Part shown: positions 12,790 to 24,764 of the stretch, one piece after another
Numbering within the stretch: position 1 is the stretch's first letter
Layout: each line of letters starts with the position of its first letter
Source of the DNA: Dendrophyllia cribrosa
Lineage: Eukaryota > Cnidaria > Anthozoa > Scleractinia > Dendrophylliidae
Reading direction: 5' to 3'
Assembly (NCBI GenBank): GCA_024195265.1
Contig: JAJLRJ010000004.1
Span: 3,554,159-3,618,158 of the forward strand
Length of the DNA stretch: 64,000 bases
Made by a program: the position numbers and the translations under genes
Notes under the pieces: generated by a model
What the model was told of the DNA's origin: nothing
The model's database searches: none
Seen by the model: only the letters and a program-made list of their open reading frames with translations

Positions 12790-13544
12790 ATGTTTTCGTG
12801 TACTGAAAATACCGACAGGAAATTATTTTTCAATTTTAAATATGTATGATTGTCGATTCATTATCACTTTATTTCAATATGTTGAGATTTGAATGTTAAT
12901 TTTTAACGTTAATTTACCAGCCATCTCTAGCCCTTATCATGAGAAATATAAAAATAAACAATAGAGATTATTGTAAGTTGTAAAATTTTGTCAAGGCTAA
13001 AGAGAATTTGGTAATATCCCAATCATAATTTCAATGTCGGTTTTTCATTCATTTCTAGGCTAAAATGTACTTATATCAAATGATAAATATTTGTACTAAT
13101 TTTGTAAAGAATCAGAATTTATGTTAACGGTGGAGCCACACTTGCGTTATTATTCTTATTGATGACAACTGTAACAGCCGCGCTTCGAAACTGCTGTTAA
13201 TATCCTGCAACGCCTTAGGACGACTGCATTTTACTGAGAATTAATTATTGATTCGTTTAGCTACAGAACGTTTAAAATATAGTATAAATAAAATAAAGCT
13301 GACGAACATTAAACATTAAACTTAGGTTGGCGTTTTTTTTTGCAGAATACGCACGTATTTGTCGCATTTTATATAATTGTTACATGTAAAAACAATACGA
13401 AATTCCATCGGGAAAATGCGACAGCTATTTGAAGTAAATCCACCTTTATTTTTACGTTGTCTACATGATGTCAAACATGACATCAGTACAGGAAACATAA
13501 ACCTAATTGAATGCAATGGGTCATACGACACATCTTTAGCTCTT
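12790..13544. other. Non-coding, nothing recognised
   Basis: AT-rich spacer with no supported exon or bounded repeat. Confidence 0.4.
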
Positions 13545-13615
13545 TAGCGCTTGTCTAACTCACTTGGTAGAGCGCTTATCTGCGCTGCAGAGTGGAAGGT
13601 CGATCGCCTTTGCTA
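13545..13615 (+). repeat. Degenerate tRNA-like (SINE head) remnant
   Basis: The TAACTCACTTGGTAGAGCG stretch resembles a pol III A box and GGTCGATCGCC a damaged B box, about 45 bases apart. Neither a full cloverleaf nor an intact T-loop can be drawn. This fits a tRNA-derived SINE or a tRNA pseudogene rather than a working tRNA. Confidence 0.4.
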
Positions 13616-13650
13616 TGAAATGATGTACGAATGGTTAGACCCCCCCCGGG

Positions 13651-14116
13651 GGGGGAGGGGGGGCGTACCTGACGAATATTTGGGTATAGGGATGCCGCTG
13701 AGAGTCTAAGACCCTGACCCTGTTTAGGACACAAAAATAAACGAAAATACCTATGTGTAGGACAACTGCCGCTATTTTAGGACCCTGTTTAGGACAAAGG
13801 AAAAAAATATACACTATGTTGTGTTACGCCAGACGCGCGGCTTGTGCTCTTTAAAAAAATGGTAGACGCATCCTATGAAAAGAAAACGACTCCGCCTTCA
13901 CATGAATATACCGTCACGACATGGAAAGTCACCACAAGCGCTAAGTTAACTGGAACCATACCCTGTTTAGGACAGATTCAGACCCTGTTTAGGACAGACT
14001 CACGTTAAATTATATACCCTGTTCAGGACAAAAAATGCCAAAAACCATACCCTGTCCAGCGGCACGTCCCCGTATAGGTCATATAAGGGAGTATCCCCCC
14101 CCCCCCCCCCCCCCCC
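13651..14116. mobile_element. Poly-G/C-ended inverted repeat element with CCCTGTTTAGGAC repeats
   Basis: The left end is a G run followed by a GTACCTGACGAATATTTGGG stretch. The right end is the matching CCGTATAGG...GGGAGTA followed by about 22 C. The interior repeats CCCTGTTTAGGAC at least four times with spacers, plus variants (TGTTCAGGAC, CCCTGTCCAG). A related element lies at 32871-33555, with GGCACATACCC / GGGTATGTGCC near its ends. No coding capacity. Confidence 0.6.
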
Positions 14117-14515
14117 TTGGCTTGGATGATCACGTAGGAATAGCGGTCACGTCTCCTATTGGGTCGTTCATGGGTGTGGTCGAGGAAATTAGATCAACAG
14201 TGGGTCGCTGGTGAATAAATCCGTCCGTCCGTCGGTTCGTTCATTCGTTCGTTCGATCGTTCATCCATTTATTCATCCATTCGTTATTCCTGCAATTCTG
14301 AACAAAAACACTCGAACATACGCAAAATAACACGCGAAAATTTTGTAAATCACTCGCCGTCTGCTCTTGACTTACAATCTTTTCCCGTGTTCTTTCAACA
14401 TCCCGCGTGGTTTAGTATTGAGCGGTCTACTGTTTAATAATATCACGGTTTTTTGAACTTTTTTGTTCAACTATTTTGCCTATTCACGGTTTTAATAGCC
14501 CATCAGGTCGTAGAC

Positions 14516-14622
14516 TGCATAACAGGCGTTATCAGAGGCGCTCAAGCGGGTTTTGTGTGTCTCGCGCTTTGCGCTCGCGCCCCAAAACCCGCTTGAGCGC
14601 CTCCAATAAGGCCTGTTATGCA
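14516..14622. repeat. Foldback inverted repeat
   Basis: TGCATAACAGGC...GGCGCTCAAGCGGGTTTTG pairs with CAAAACCCGCTTGAGCGCC...GCCTGTTATGCA around a loop rich in CGCGCTTTGCGCTCGCG. It lies about 190 bp downstream of the receptor gene's stop codon. Confidence 0.7.
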
Positions 14623-14808
14623 GGCGGTGAATCAGGTCGTAGAAGCAAGTATTAAAAACAGACAAAAAACAATTTTATTGACTTTGAAAATGACTTTCAA
14701 TCGGGCTGTCGAAACGTCAGCCTGTCAATCTTAGTTTTAAACACTCAACGATTTCGTCTGCTTCGACTAGTGGATCACCACTCGACTCATTAAGCTGTCG
14801 ATATTGTT

Positions 14809-15852
14809 TCACATCGACGTGTCTCTTCGTTTGCGCAACTCAATGGCAGCCAAGTCTTTCGTGGTATCTTGGCAAAGAATTTTTTTGAAAATGTACTTGA
14901 GGCAACATCGGTAATTGGTGCTTGGAATAGCGTAGATGAAAGGATTGAGCGAACAGTTTAGGAGGGTCAAGTACTTCACACCCATCCTAACGCGAGCGAA
15001 GATTTGGATTTGCGCAAAAGCTCTCTTTGTTATTCCGTTGAACTGAAGAATCAGCACGACTCCGTAGGGGACAAATGCCACGAAAAAGACGGCCGTCAAC
15101 ACAACGAGTAGTATGAGCAGTCGTTTCTTTTCTGCCATTTCCCTCCGTGCGTTTAACCCCTGGGACTGGCTGCAGATTGTTTGGCCACAGTACAACCCGG
15201 AGATAATTTGTGAATAGCAGAAAGCGATACCAACGAATGGGATCAAGGTCAAGGTGACGACCAGACACGTGACGTAAGCCCTCATCTCTTTAAAATGGTC
15301 GCCAGGGGAACAAAGGGCGTTCGAGCTGGGTCGATGATCCACGGACACAAATAGCGGTGTGACCATTGCTATGGAAACTACCCAGATGCCAGTTATGAAG
15401 TAAGCGATCTTGTCAGTGGTGATCCTTCTCGAAGTGATCATCGGTTTCACCATTGCATGGTACCTCTCGACTGCCAGGAGTGTCAGAGTCAATGCTGTGA
15501 CCAGAAGTGTTACCATAGTGACATTATTGGTGTATACAAACTTGCACAGAAAACTGCTAAGGGCACCTGATGGAAGAGGAGCCTTCATCGGAATGATAAG
15601 ATGGGTTGCAGTGAACAACAGTGTCGTGATATCTGCGGCAGCCACATTCACCACGAGATAGTTGGTGGTTGTTCTCATGCTGCGAAATATTTTAATTACA
15701 GCAACGATGAACGAGTTACCGACGAGTCCCACCACTATGATAAGCCACAGGAACACCATACGAAACTGCCACCCGGTCTGGTTTAACCGGCTTTGGGAGA
15801 ATGACAAGTCGGAGTTATTGGCTGTGGTGCTATTGTTAAAAAGAAATGACAT
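14809..15852 (-). CDS. Class A (rhodopsin-family) G protein-coupled receptor
   Basis: Intact single-exon gene of 347 residues starting with ATG at 15852; seven further in-frame codons upstream have no ATG. The extracellular N-terminus has likely N-glycosylation sites (NNST, NNSD, NQT). TM1 carries the GN motif (about residue 45), TM2 has D74, and TM3 ends in E129-R130-Y131, the DRY-box variant. C103 and C181 should form the TM3-ECL2 disulfide. TM7 has the NPFIY motif (303-307), followed by Cys-rich positions that could be palmitoylated. TM6 reads FVAFVP, so the usual CWxP toggle tryptophan is a Phe. Length and layout fit peptide or amine receptors. The ligand cannot be named from sequence. 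Single-exon class A receptors are common in cnidarians. It lies on the plasma membrane, and no neighbour suggests a pathway. Confidence 0.9.
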   Translation of the reverse strand: MSFLFNNSTTANNSDLSFSQSRLNQTGWQFRMVFLWLIIVVGLVGNSFIVAVIKIFRSMRTTTNYLVVNVAAADITTLLFTATHLIIPMKAPLPSGALSSFLCKFVYTNNVTMVTLLVTALTLTLLAVERYHAMVKPMITSRRITTDKIAYFITGIWVVSIAMVTPLFVSVDHRPSSNALCSPGDHFKEMRAYVTCLVVTLTLIPFVGIAFCYSQIISGLYCGQTICSQSQGLNARREMAEKKRLLILLVVLTAVFFVAFVPYGVVLILQFNGITKRAFAQIQIFARVRMGVKYLTLLNCSLNPFIYAIPSTNYRCCLKYIFKKILCQDTTKDLAAIELRKRRDTSM

Positions 15853-16770
15853 TGTATCGTCTTTACTGTCCAATCCTCAAAATAGACTTTTCCTGTTAAA
15901 AGAAAATGAAAGGAAAATGTTTATTACAAAGGGGAATTTATCAACTGCAACACTACTTTTTGCGGCTACTGAGCGTTTTTTTTTTACTAACCGTGAATTT
16001 AGATTTGTATTTCTTCGGATTAGCTTGAAGGAAATGAGTGTTATGCACACAATAGAGTTTTACATTCCAGCTTATTCTACTTCTTTCTTAAGGACATTGC
16101 CTTCGTTCCCAGTTTCTTTTTGTTTTTGTAACTTAAATCCGTGGGTGCCTTCCCTACACTTCCCTCCTCAGCCAAAGAACGATATTTTTATTTTTTTTTT
16201 TATTTTTTTACGATATTTATAGTTAGTGCCTTACTCGCCTGTTCTCCGTGAGACAGGAGATAGGGCGAGAGAGAAAGACTGTCACTTCAGACTAGATGTT
16301 TTCGTGGAAGTTTTTTTACAGTAGGTTAGTCTCTATCAAAGTTGTATTAAAATACTCGAATAGGAGCACATAAATGTTGATGTATGTTCTTGATATCGAT
16401 ATTTTTTTCTTGTTGGTTTGGACTGAAGCATTTAAAAACTGTTTGCGACTTGTTTCCTTTATTGGTTATTATTGTCTCCCGTCTTAATTAAAAAAGGGAA
16501 AATCTCGGGAACAAGGCAGTTTCAATGGCGTGGACAAAGTTTTGAAGGCGCGTAGGCGAAAGTACGAGTGGCGAATCCGTGATGGAAGATCTAAAAATGA
16601 ACAGAGCAAATTCAATAAAGGCTTTATAATTTTCGCTCTTTCATAAATTTGCCAACAGCAAAGCATCTCTGTGTAAACATGGTTTGCCACAATTGTAAGA
16701 AAGGCTCCAAGAAAAACGAATGGGGTTAGTTTCTAGAGAAACTGTGGTGCTGCGTCGGTGGGGGTGAAGC
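15853..16770. other. Upstream region of the receptor gene; no element called
   Basis: AT-rich, with T runs near 15978 and 16187-16208. Open frames here are antisense shadows or chance. No convincing TATA or initiator could be placed. Confidence 0.4.
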
Positions 16771-16989
16771 ACAAGAATTTGGTTTTATCGACTGAGTCGA
16801 TAAGGTAAATTAGCCACCGTAAAAAGATTCGAGAAAGCTGACGTTTCGAGCGCTAGCCCTTCGTCGGAGCGAATCGACGAAGGGCTAGCGCTCCGACGAA
16901 GGGCTAGCGCTCGAAACGTCAGCTTTCTCGAATCTTTTTACGGTGGCTAATTTACCTTATCGACTCAGTCGATAAAACCAAATTCTTGT
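16771..16989. repeat. 219-bp near-perfect palindrome (foldback element)
   Basis: The left arm starts ACAAGAATTTGGTTTTATCG and passes through GAAAGCTGACGTTTCGAGCG. The right arm is its complement, ending CGATAAAACCAAATTCTTGT. Only a short central spacer that repeats CGACGAAGGGCTAGCGCTCC breaks the symmetry. There is no reading frame. Arms this similar suggest recent origin or gene conversion. Confidence 0.85.
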
Positions 16990-17249
16990 CCAAGAAAAAC
17001 GTTTCTACTTTATTCAAAACGGTTTTCTTTGGAACATTTTTTGAAAGTACATGTCAGTAAGTTTACTTTATTCGTGAGCGGTTCATCTTACAGTAGGCCT
17101 GCACCTCTTCCAAACCTCTAATTTCATTGGACCTGGATAAGCCGTAGCTCTATTGTTTTCAAGGCTAGGGTCCATTGTTGTGTTGTTTGTTCTATTGTTT
17201 TCTTAGCGAATCATGTGAGACGTTTGGAAAGGTGCAGGCTGACCTCATC

Positions 17250-17640
17250 TTAAGCTGCTGTTACACGTAACAATTTTTCCTGCAACTTGTCTCGCAAAAA
17301 AATTTGTTGCAAGTTGCACGTACAATGTTACACGTTACAATTGTCATGCAAATTGTCTCGCGAAAAAAATTGCGTAAGTTGAAAAATGACGCATCTGTCG
17401 ACTAAAGAGTGCGGCGAAACAAGTTGCAAGGCCATGTTACACGTATTTTTGTTATGCAACTTGAAGAAATTTCTTGCAGAAGTAGAAACCGATCCAGCTC
17501 TTCATGCAACTTAAAAAACAACAACAAAAATTCAGTTGCACGAGGGCGTATTACACGTAAAAATCGTGCGTGTAACTTTCAACAATATTTTTAGCGAGAC
17601 AAGTTGCACGAAAAATTGTTACATATAACAGCAGCTTTAG
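17250..17640. mobile_element. TTAA-type MITE (GCTGCTGTTACACG family)
   Basis: TTAA-GCTGCTGTTACACGTAAC on the left and GTTACATATAACAGCAGC-TTTA on the right. The interior repeats GCAACTTGTCTCGC, GTTACACG and CAAGTTGCACG motifs in both orientations. The right target copy is degenerate (TTTA). Non-coding. Confidence 0.65.
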
Positions 17641-20371
17641 GGGTCTGTTTAGCGAAATTCATACAGCTCAAGCCGAAAGAACTATTTAGAATGTTTTTTT
17701 TTTGGCGGTTTTGTGCAAGCATAATTTAGAGAATTTATTTCGTGAGCGGTCCCTGATCTTAACTGTCAGTGTAGCAAAATTCAGACTGCCTAGGGAACCT
17801 ATTAGAATGTTCTTATTCATCGTAGAATATATAATAAATCAAAAAAACATTTCCTAGATTTATGGTCGATTCTTTTTGCAGTTACCGGCATATGTAGTAT
17901 TACAATGGTCGATGAAATTCAATGACAAAATGTGATAAATGACTGGCCGCAAAAGGTCATAAATATCCATTAATTGTAGCTAAACCAATCTGTAGGCGAG
18001 ATTTTCTCGTATTAATTAATTAAAACATTTTAACATCAGATTATTTCGGTTCCGTAGGGTGAGTCATTGTTCTTTTTTTATATTAAAGGCTGATTGGCAT
18101 TTCTGAGATTAATGAGAAATACATACAGATGTATGGCAACTAAAAAGAAATTAAATGCTAAAACAAGGAAGGCATGGAATAAAAGATAAGTATGTCCGGA
18201 GTGTTATTTAAAAAGGAGAGCGGAAAGGTGGCCAGAAGATTTTAAGATTAAAGGCAGACTTTCCGAAACGTCAGTCAATGTTTACAAATAATGTACTTAA
18301 GAGAGTCTTTAAAAAGACAGATGTTGACTATTTCTAGTAGTATATATTTCGATATCATGCAAGTTTATTTTTGGAGGTGATTTCTTTTTTTTTTGTACAT
18401 CACCTAGTGTTTGTCAAACCAAACTATTATTTAGTTGGACGGAAAAAATAACTCTTCAACGGAGCAGTCAGTAATATTTATAATTATTATATGGCAAACT
18501 GATCCATGATGAAAAGGAGCATTCTGATTTATTTCTCTGAGTTTTGCAATATGGACCGCCAAGAAGCTCACCAACTCATTTCGCCGAATTGCTTTTATGA
18601 AACATTGAACACATAAAAAAATTGTTTTCTATTCAGTAAAAACATTTTTCCTTATGTCTGGTTGATAATTTCGTTTCAACTTTTCGCAAGGGGGCATGAA
18701 AAATGCATTAATGCAAGTATATATCGTAAGTTTGGTGAGTGCGTTTGCCGAGAACGGATGCACAATTTATGGACGCGAACAAATTCGGTTGTAGACGATT
18801 CTGGATTGATAGCTAAATAAATATAGTTTCGTAGATGTACACTGATGAAATTCGTGTATGTGAGATACACACCAAAAAGAGAGAGAAAAACTGCTTAACA
18901 TTTCACCTTCAAGACCATGGTCCCAAGTTGAAAATCGTCATTAAACATAAAAGCATTGCTCGATAGCTTTCATTTGAAAGGTCGCACTCTACAAATGTAT
19001 GCGGACTCTAAACGGCTAAAGCCATCTTCAACAACATAACTTAAAACAAGTCGACTTTTAATCACGTTAAGCCAAAAAATCCACTGTCGGAAAACGCGCA
19101 TAATTGGTTTATAACATAGTCATTTTCCTAATATTTAGTTCCTAACTTTTCATCAGTATAATAAGGTAGAATTTCATTCGGATCGAAAATGAGAGCAACT
19201 TTTTTTACAGCGGGGAATAACTTGGATTTTAATGGGCTTCATCCACAGACTTATATGTAAAAAGTATCACCTGGCATGGACTATTCTCACTCACATTTTT
19301 GCTATACAGTTTTGTTACTCGATATTTTTCCAAAATAAATTTAAAACATAATAAATAAAATAAATGAGTAATAAAAAGACAACAAAATACAATAGAATTT
19401 AGTAGTTTCTCAGTATTTCTGGCTTTAGGTAAAAGATCGAACGAAACGGTTTTGGATAAACGTGTGTGTTACGACATCTGTCAGTCAGTTTTGGTCAGTA
19501 AAGAAATGACTTGTACAAGTTAAGGCTTAAAGGTAAAGTAGTTTCGATTTGTAATGGGAACAAGTTTTCAAAGAAAACATAACAAACTGCAAAACATTAA
19601 AAAAGAACTCACGGTTATTTTGCGTGTTGTCTTGAACCATGGAGAGGATAAACATGACAACAATTCGAAATATCGAGTCGGTTTTGATCTATATGCGACG
19701 GTGCAACGAAAGATCGGGAATTATTTTGTTTTGGGGAGAACCAATGAGAAAAGCCCATAAAGTAAGTACAATTATAATTAAAGTACCGTTTATAAAATTA
19801 GGACTTAAATGATTTTAAATGTAATCCAAATGATCCCATCATTTATCCGGTACGACGTCGAAATGAAATAAAATTAAGATTACAGTGTACCTTCAGATCG
19901 AAAATTTATTGAATTTTTTTTTGGCGTCAAAATAAAGTTTACAGAATGAACTTTCATCCCAAAAAAAATTATCGAAAAATAGTGAAAATTGACGGAGAAA
20001 TGACAGTATAACTTTTGTGGGCAGAGTTTGTTTATGAAGCGATATGTTTTTCTAAGCGCTGTTTTCTCAAAGTTAATTTTTCGCTTGTAGGGGACACTTT
20101 AAAGAGCTACAACTCAAAGGGAATTTGTTCGATTTTCCTTAAATTTGGACACAAGCTAGGCTAACATATAATCAACAAAACGTGTCGGCGAATTTCTTAT
20201 TTCCGAAAACTTTTTCGTCAAGAGCCATTTCCGTGCGATCACTTCAATTTGTTTTCTCCTTTTTCGAAAATATTCTGTAACTTTTCACTGCAATTGAATA
20301 TGGGAAATCGCCAACACGTTTTTTTAGCGCTTCGTGTCCGGAAACCCGAGAACAAATCAAATTAGCAAAAT
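17641..20371. other. Non-coding, nothing recognised
   Basis: Long AT-rich stretch. A 68-codon ATG frame at 19554-19760 resembles no known family and is not called. If MMP gene 1 has 3' exons they could lie here or up to 24.9 kb, but I found none. Confidence 0.4.
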
Positions 20372-21985
20372 ACAATTCAAAGGGGACAGACCGCAAATAA
20401 ATGTGGCTACTAAATATATCTGAATTTCGTAACTGTTCATCAGTAGGATGCCCAAAATGCGTGCAATTCCACAATTGGTTTCGGCTCCATTAAATCCTAT
20501 ACCAATTGCAGAACATTTTAGGAGGAGCCACCCACAGTGTGAGCACAGTTACTGACAAGACATATTAGTAAGGAAAACAACGCAAAATAAATGTAGTACG
20601 TTAAATAACGAACTAAGCACACACGTCAACTAAATAAGCTAAGCACGCGCACGACTCAAGGAAAATTGCGCGCGCGCGCGCACCTGCATTAACCTGAATA
20701 GAAGCAATATAGAAATTAAATAGGGGCGCTAGAATAATATAAAGGATCTAAAATAACAAAGGATACGGCGGTGTTTCTCAATTCTGGATTGCTAGTTTAA
20801 TTTCTTGTAGTGTAGTGCCATATTTCTCAATGATAGCGCTGTGGCGTTTGAAGAATTTAGTAAATGATTTACGAAGGAGTGAAGATTTGAACCCTTGGTG
20901 AAGGAGACGTGATGAAAGTCGGCGAAGTCGAAAATCTATCTATCTATCTATGCATAAAATCCAACTTCGATGTGCAAATTCTAGCATATCTTACCAATTG
21001 AGATATATAAACACCATAAGCCGGATTGGCTGGAATGTTGCTGTCCATATGAGGGAAATTGACAATCCGAAATGAGAAGTCATCCCTCTTGTCGTAGACA
21101 CTGAGATGGAAAGGTGTGTTGCTGTCACCATTCTTGATTCTCGTGTCCAGATAACACACCTCATTTGATGTTAAGGTAGTGTTCTTTAGTTCCAGGTCCG
21201 ACGGATAAATGTCGCTGATGTAATTTCCAAAATTTTCATTGTTAACGCTCAATAAATCGTCGATATAACGAAAGGTGTTGCTAAATTGGACAGCTTTGGT
21301 CATATCTTGCTTCATTGTTCTTAGCATGAAATCATACTCGAAGGTGTGGAGGAACAGATCAGCCAACAAAGGTGCGCTGTTAGTGCCCATAGGTATGCCA
21401 ATAATTTGCCGAAAAACTGTGTTTCCGAAGCGGACGTAGATATTGTCGATAAGAAAGTCAATAGCGAGGCACAGTTCCCTACAGGAGAAGTAAGTGTACT
21501 TCGTAGATTTCCTATCATTAGCCCAGAATGTGTGGAAATTATTGGTTGCTATGAAATTTTTTCCTCTGGTGTTAAAAACCCTTTCAAGTAGATCATGGAG
21601 TTGATGTTTAAGTTTGGCGTGTGGAAGGCTAGTATAAAGAGTGGAAAAGTCCCAAGTACTCACATGATTAAGCGAAAGTTGTTTGTCCTGCAATGTGTGA
21701 ATAACATCCAACGAATTGTTGATGACCCACATGCAATTAACTCCTGTTCGTTCTAAAATAGTCTTGCAGTATGAAGTACAGTGACTCTTGACCAGTTTAA
21801 GGCACTCAGTTATCAATTTAGAGATCTTAGTAGTAGTGCAGGAACTTGAACCTGCAATAAAACGTGCTTTGTATGGTGTCTTGTGAAGTTTTGGTATCCA
21901 ATATATTTTGGGCAAATTTTTCTCCTTCTGTTGCAAGGTGATGTGGAATGCATTTTCTAAGGTCGTGGTGTGGGTCCGTATAATC
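20372..21985 (-). mobile_element. Penelope-like retroelement, 5'-truncated
   Basis: The minus-strand element comprises the decayed RT frame (20944-21975) and a 3' region shared with 9447-10114, including the (CG)n run near 20668. The 5' limit is approximate, since the frame decays around 21990. The last third of the RT frame is displaced by a (TAGA)n slippage tract at about 20934-20952. The two copies differ at scattered sites, so they are not recent sister insertions. Confidence 0.7.
20944..21975 (-). pseudogene. Penelope-like reverse transcriptase (broken)
   Basis: About 340 codons of reverse transcriptase read from near 21975; there is no ATG at the start and a TAA lies just upstream. Landmarks by rough residue (counted from 21936): an IYWIPKLHKTPYKARFIAGS finger motif at 11-30, DFSTLYTSLPH with the first catalytic Asp at 96-106, GIPMGTNSAPLLADLF at 180-195, and the catalytic YIDDLL box at 224-229. 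This arrangement matches Penelope-like elements better than LINE or LTR enzymes. The frame ends prematurely at a (TAGA)n tract near 20940, whereas the copy at 9447 continues about 50 codons further. No GIY-YIG domain is attached. Confidence 0.75.
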
Positions 21986-22222
21986 GCTTTGAGTTATAGC
22001 GTTTCAAAGCTGATTCGGACGTTCGAATTTAGACGTCGTAAAAAATTCGACAATTCATTTTATTACCAAATGGTTTCCATATTTAGATAGCCAGCTCTAT
22101 AAGCTTTAATTTGATATCTGGGTTTAGGTATATTAAGTTAATCTTAAGACGCTAGAGCTGTTATACTGAAGACACCTCCGAAGGTAGACTGTAACCTTAA
22201 CTGAGCTCAGCTGATAAATATA

Positions 22223-22369
22223 TCTTATTGACCAAGCGCGAGGGCCGTACTGAGAGAATATCAGCCCGAGGTCTTGACAGTACGGACCGAGCGCAGCGAG
22301 GTCCGTACAGAAAAGACCGAGGGCCAATATTCTCCCAGTACGGTCCCTAGCAAGCTTGGTTAATAAGAG
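22223..22369. repeat. Foldback inverted repeat
   Basis: TCTTATTGACCAAGC...GGGCCGTACTGAGAGAATA pairs with TATTCTCCCAGTACGGTCCC...GCTTGGTTAATAAGA. A nested GTACGGACC / GGTCCGTAC stem sits in the loop. Non-coding. Confidence 0.65.
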
Positions 22370-23864
22370 ATTTATTACACGACTCGTGCCGGCGGGAGGA
22401 TCGCGCGGGATTATTCGGGACAATGCCCGGTCCAATACTGTGTTGGCCATTTTGTTGCTCGCATTTAGTTTACTGCTACTAGTGACGTTCGCTATTTTTC
22501 TTTCTTTGGCACATGAGTAATAACATTTGTAAATTAATCGTTCAGCTAGAAAGTTTTCCTAAAGAGTCTGCTACTACTGAACAAAATAAAAATCATTCTT
22601 AATTACACCATCTTCAGGCGGACCAATATAACGATAACGTCTTTTCATTAACTAACATCCTCTATAGATAAGCCCTATATTTTCTGAAAGCTTTTAAGCT
22701 CTCATAGATAAATTGAAATCACAATCAACTCAGTTAAAAAGGGTTAAAATTCAATATGTTTCGGAGATGAATAGATTTTTTGCCGAATACATGTCTTGAG
22801 TTTATAAATCAAGTTCCATGCCCGCCAAAAATGAACGAAAGAAGATATAATCATTGTCCCTTTTTTTCTCTTTAACCTCAAAATTACGAATGTGAAACAA
22901 AGTAAGTAGCATTCTGTTCTTGGAAATCTAATAAGACGAGGGGATTAAAATACACAGACACATAAAAAAAAAAAAAATGAAAGGGTTTCGGGCAAAGTTT
23001 CCGTCCATCTGATAAAAGAATTTCGGCGGCTTCAAAGTGAAGTGAAAACAATAAAACTTATTTTCGATGCGAATTATGGGTGGATTGGTATTAACGAGGA
23101 GGATTAACCACCAACCGGACACTTTAGTACACGGGGCTGGTGAGAATCTACACTTCCGTAGCGCCGATAATATGCAAATTTTTAGTTAAAAAAGACTGAA
23201 GCTTTTGTAATTTTTAGACTAAAGTCAAGAAATGTATAACGATATCGGAGAGAAATTGTTTGTATTCATCTACTGTAGTTATGGAAAACACATTAAGCTG
23301 AAGAACAGAGAATAGAAAATAAATTTATTCAGCTGTCTGAGAGCAATTAGTATTTTGGCTTGGACTTTAATGTTGGAAACAAATGCATTTAGTAGATTAT
23401 ATAACCAGCATGCGATTTGTAACGGGATTTGTTTGAGGGGAGGTAATGGGCTTTTTCTTTCGCTTCGCGGTCAACAGATGTTTGATTACGATTTCATGCG
23501 ATAAAAACTTAGTAGCACCCTACTGATAAGACCGTTCGTCTCCCATCAGGTTTTATACGGAACATTCCAGTGAGATTTTTATATAAAAGTGATGGTATTC
23601 TCAAGCCTTTTGACAACTGCCACAAATGGAATCAGAAACATAAAACTCGGTCCACTAAATCGTGAGTTTATTGAATATTCCACAAGAAAACACAACAATT
23701 TATACTTAGAGAAAAGGTTTTTTTTGTCTTCGGAACTCTCTTGTCTACCCTGTTTTCCCTGCAATCGAAAAATATACAATTTCTATTATGATCAAAAGTG
23801 ATCTTAGGTTCTACAAATCTATCGGGATTTTTTTTAAAGTCGTTAGGTCCACAAGCTCCCACCA
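22370..23864. other. Non-coding, nothing recognised
   Basis: AT-rich sequence with no supported exon. I searched it for a downstream ShKT or linker exon of MMP gene 1 without success. Confidence 0.4.
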
Positions 23865-24764
23865 CAAATTGTTCCAAATTGTTTAATTTGCCTAATGTTA
23901 CTGGAATTGTCCAAGAGCTGAATTGGTAGGGACGGCTTTCAATTTCAAATAGAGAAAGGAAAATTAACCGTCGTGTGTTAACGTTCTCTTAAGAACCTAT
24001 AATTTGGTCATTTGACGTTGTTGTTTTGCAGGGAACGGCTAAAGCTCCCTAATCAACCACGACGGCGACGGCGGCGAGAACGACACACAACAATAGGTTT
24101 AATGAGAGAATACAATGCCTCTGCACGTGCGTTTTACAATTTGGTACATTTCTTTGCCGTTCCCTGGAAAACAACAACGACAAATGATCAAATTATAGAT
24201 TTTGCGGAGAACGTGAACACATGACGATTAATTTTTCTTTCTCTATTTGAACTCAAGAGCCGTGCCTACAAAGTAAGGTCCTGGACAATCCAGTCACATT
24301 AGACAAATAAAAAATTGGAACAACTGCAAAGTAGTTTAAAATGGCGCGAATCCTTTTTTCAAGTGACGTTTTACTTGGCGTTTTGTCGTCCCTAATAGGG
24401 AGCTTAAGCAACCACGACGGTGACGGCAGCGAGAACGGCACAAAACAATAGGTTTAATGAGCGAAAACAATGCCTCCGCACGTGCGTTTTACATTTTGGT
24501 ACATTTCTCTGCCGTTCCCTGCAAAACAACAACGTCAAATGATCAAATTATAGGTTTTGTGGAGAACGTGAACCGACGACGGTTAATTTTCCTTTCTCCG
24601 TTTGAACGGGAAAGCCATCCCTTCAAATTCAGCTCCTGGACAATCCAGTCACATTAGACAAACTGAACAAATTGGAACAACTGCAAAGTAGTTTAAAATA
24701 GCGTGAATCCTTTTTTCAAATGACGTTTTCCTTGGCGTTGCCGTCGTCGTTGCTTAAGCTCCCT
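23865..24764. mobile_element. Cluster of AGGGAGCTTAAGCAAC-type MITEs
   Basis: A complete copy at 24397-24764 runs from AGGGAGCTTAAGCAACCACG to CGTCGTTGCTTAAGCTCCCT. A partial copy in the same orientation occupies about 24030-24396, and an inverted partial arm covers about 23880-24040. Copies share the GGTTTAATGAGnGAAnACAA and GACAATCCAGTCACATTAGA segments. Open frames here are repeat-derived. Confidence 0.7.

Noticed and set aside
13545..13615. Functional tRNA gene
   Set aside because: The T-arm consensus is broken and no acceptor stem can be paired; kept only as a SINE-like remnant.
15662..16222. 186-codon plus-strand open frame overlapping the receptor start
   Set aside because: It is antisense to the GPCR coding region and its 5' flank, has low-complexity Phe-rich ends and no family similarity.
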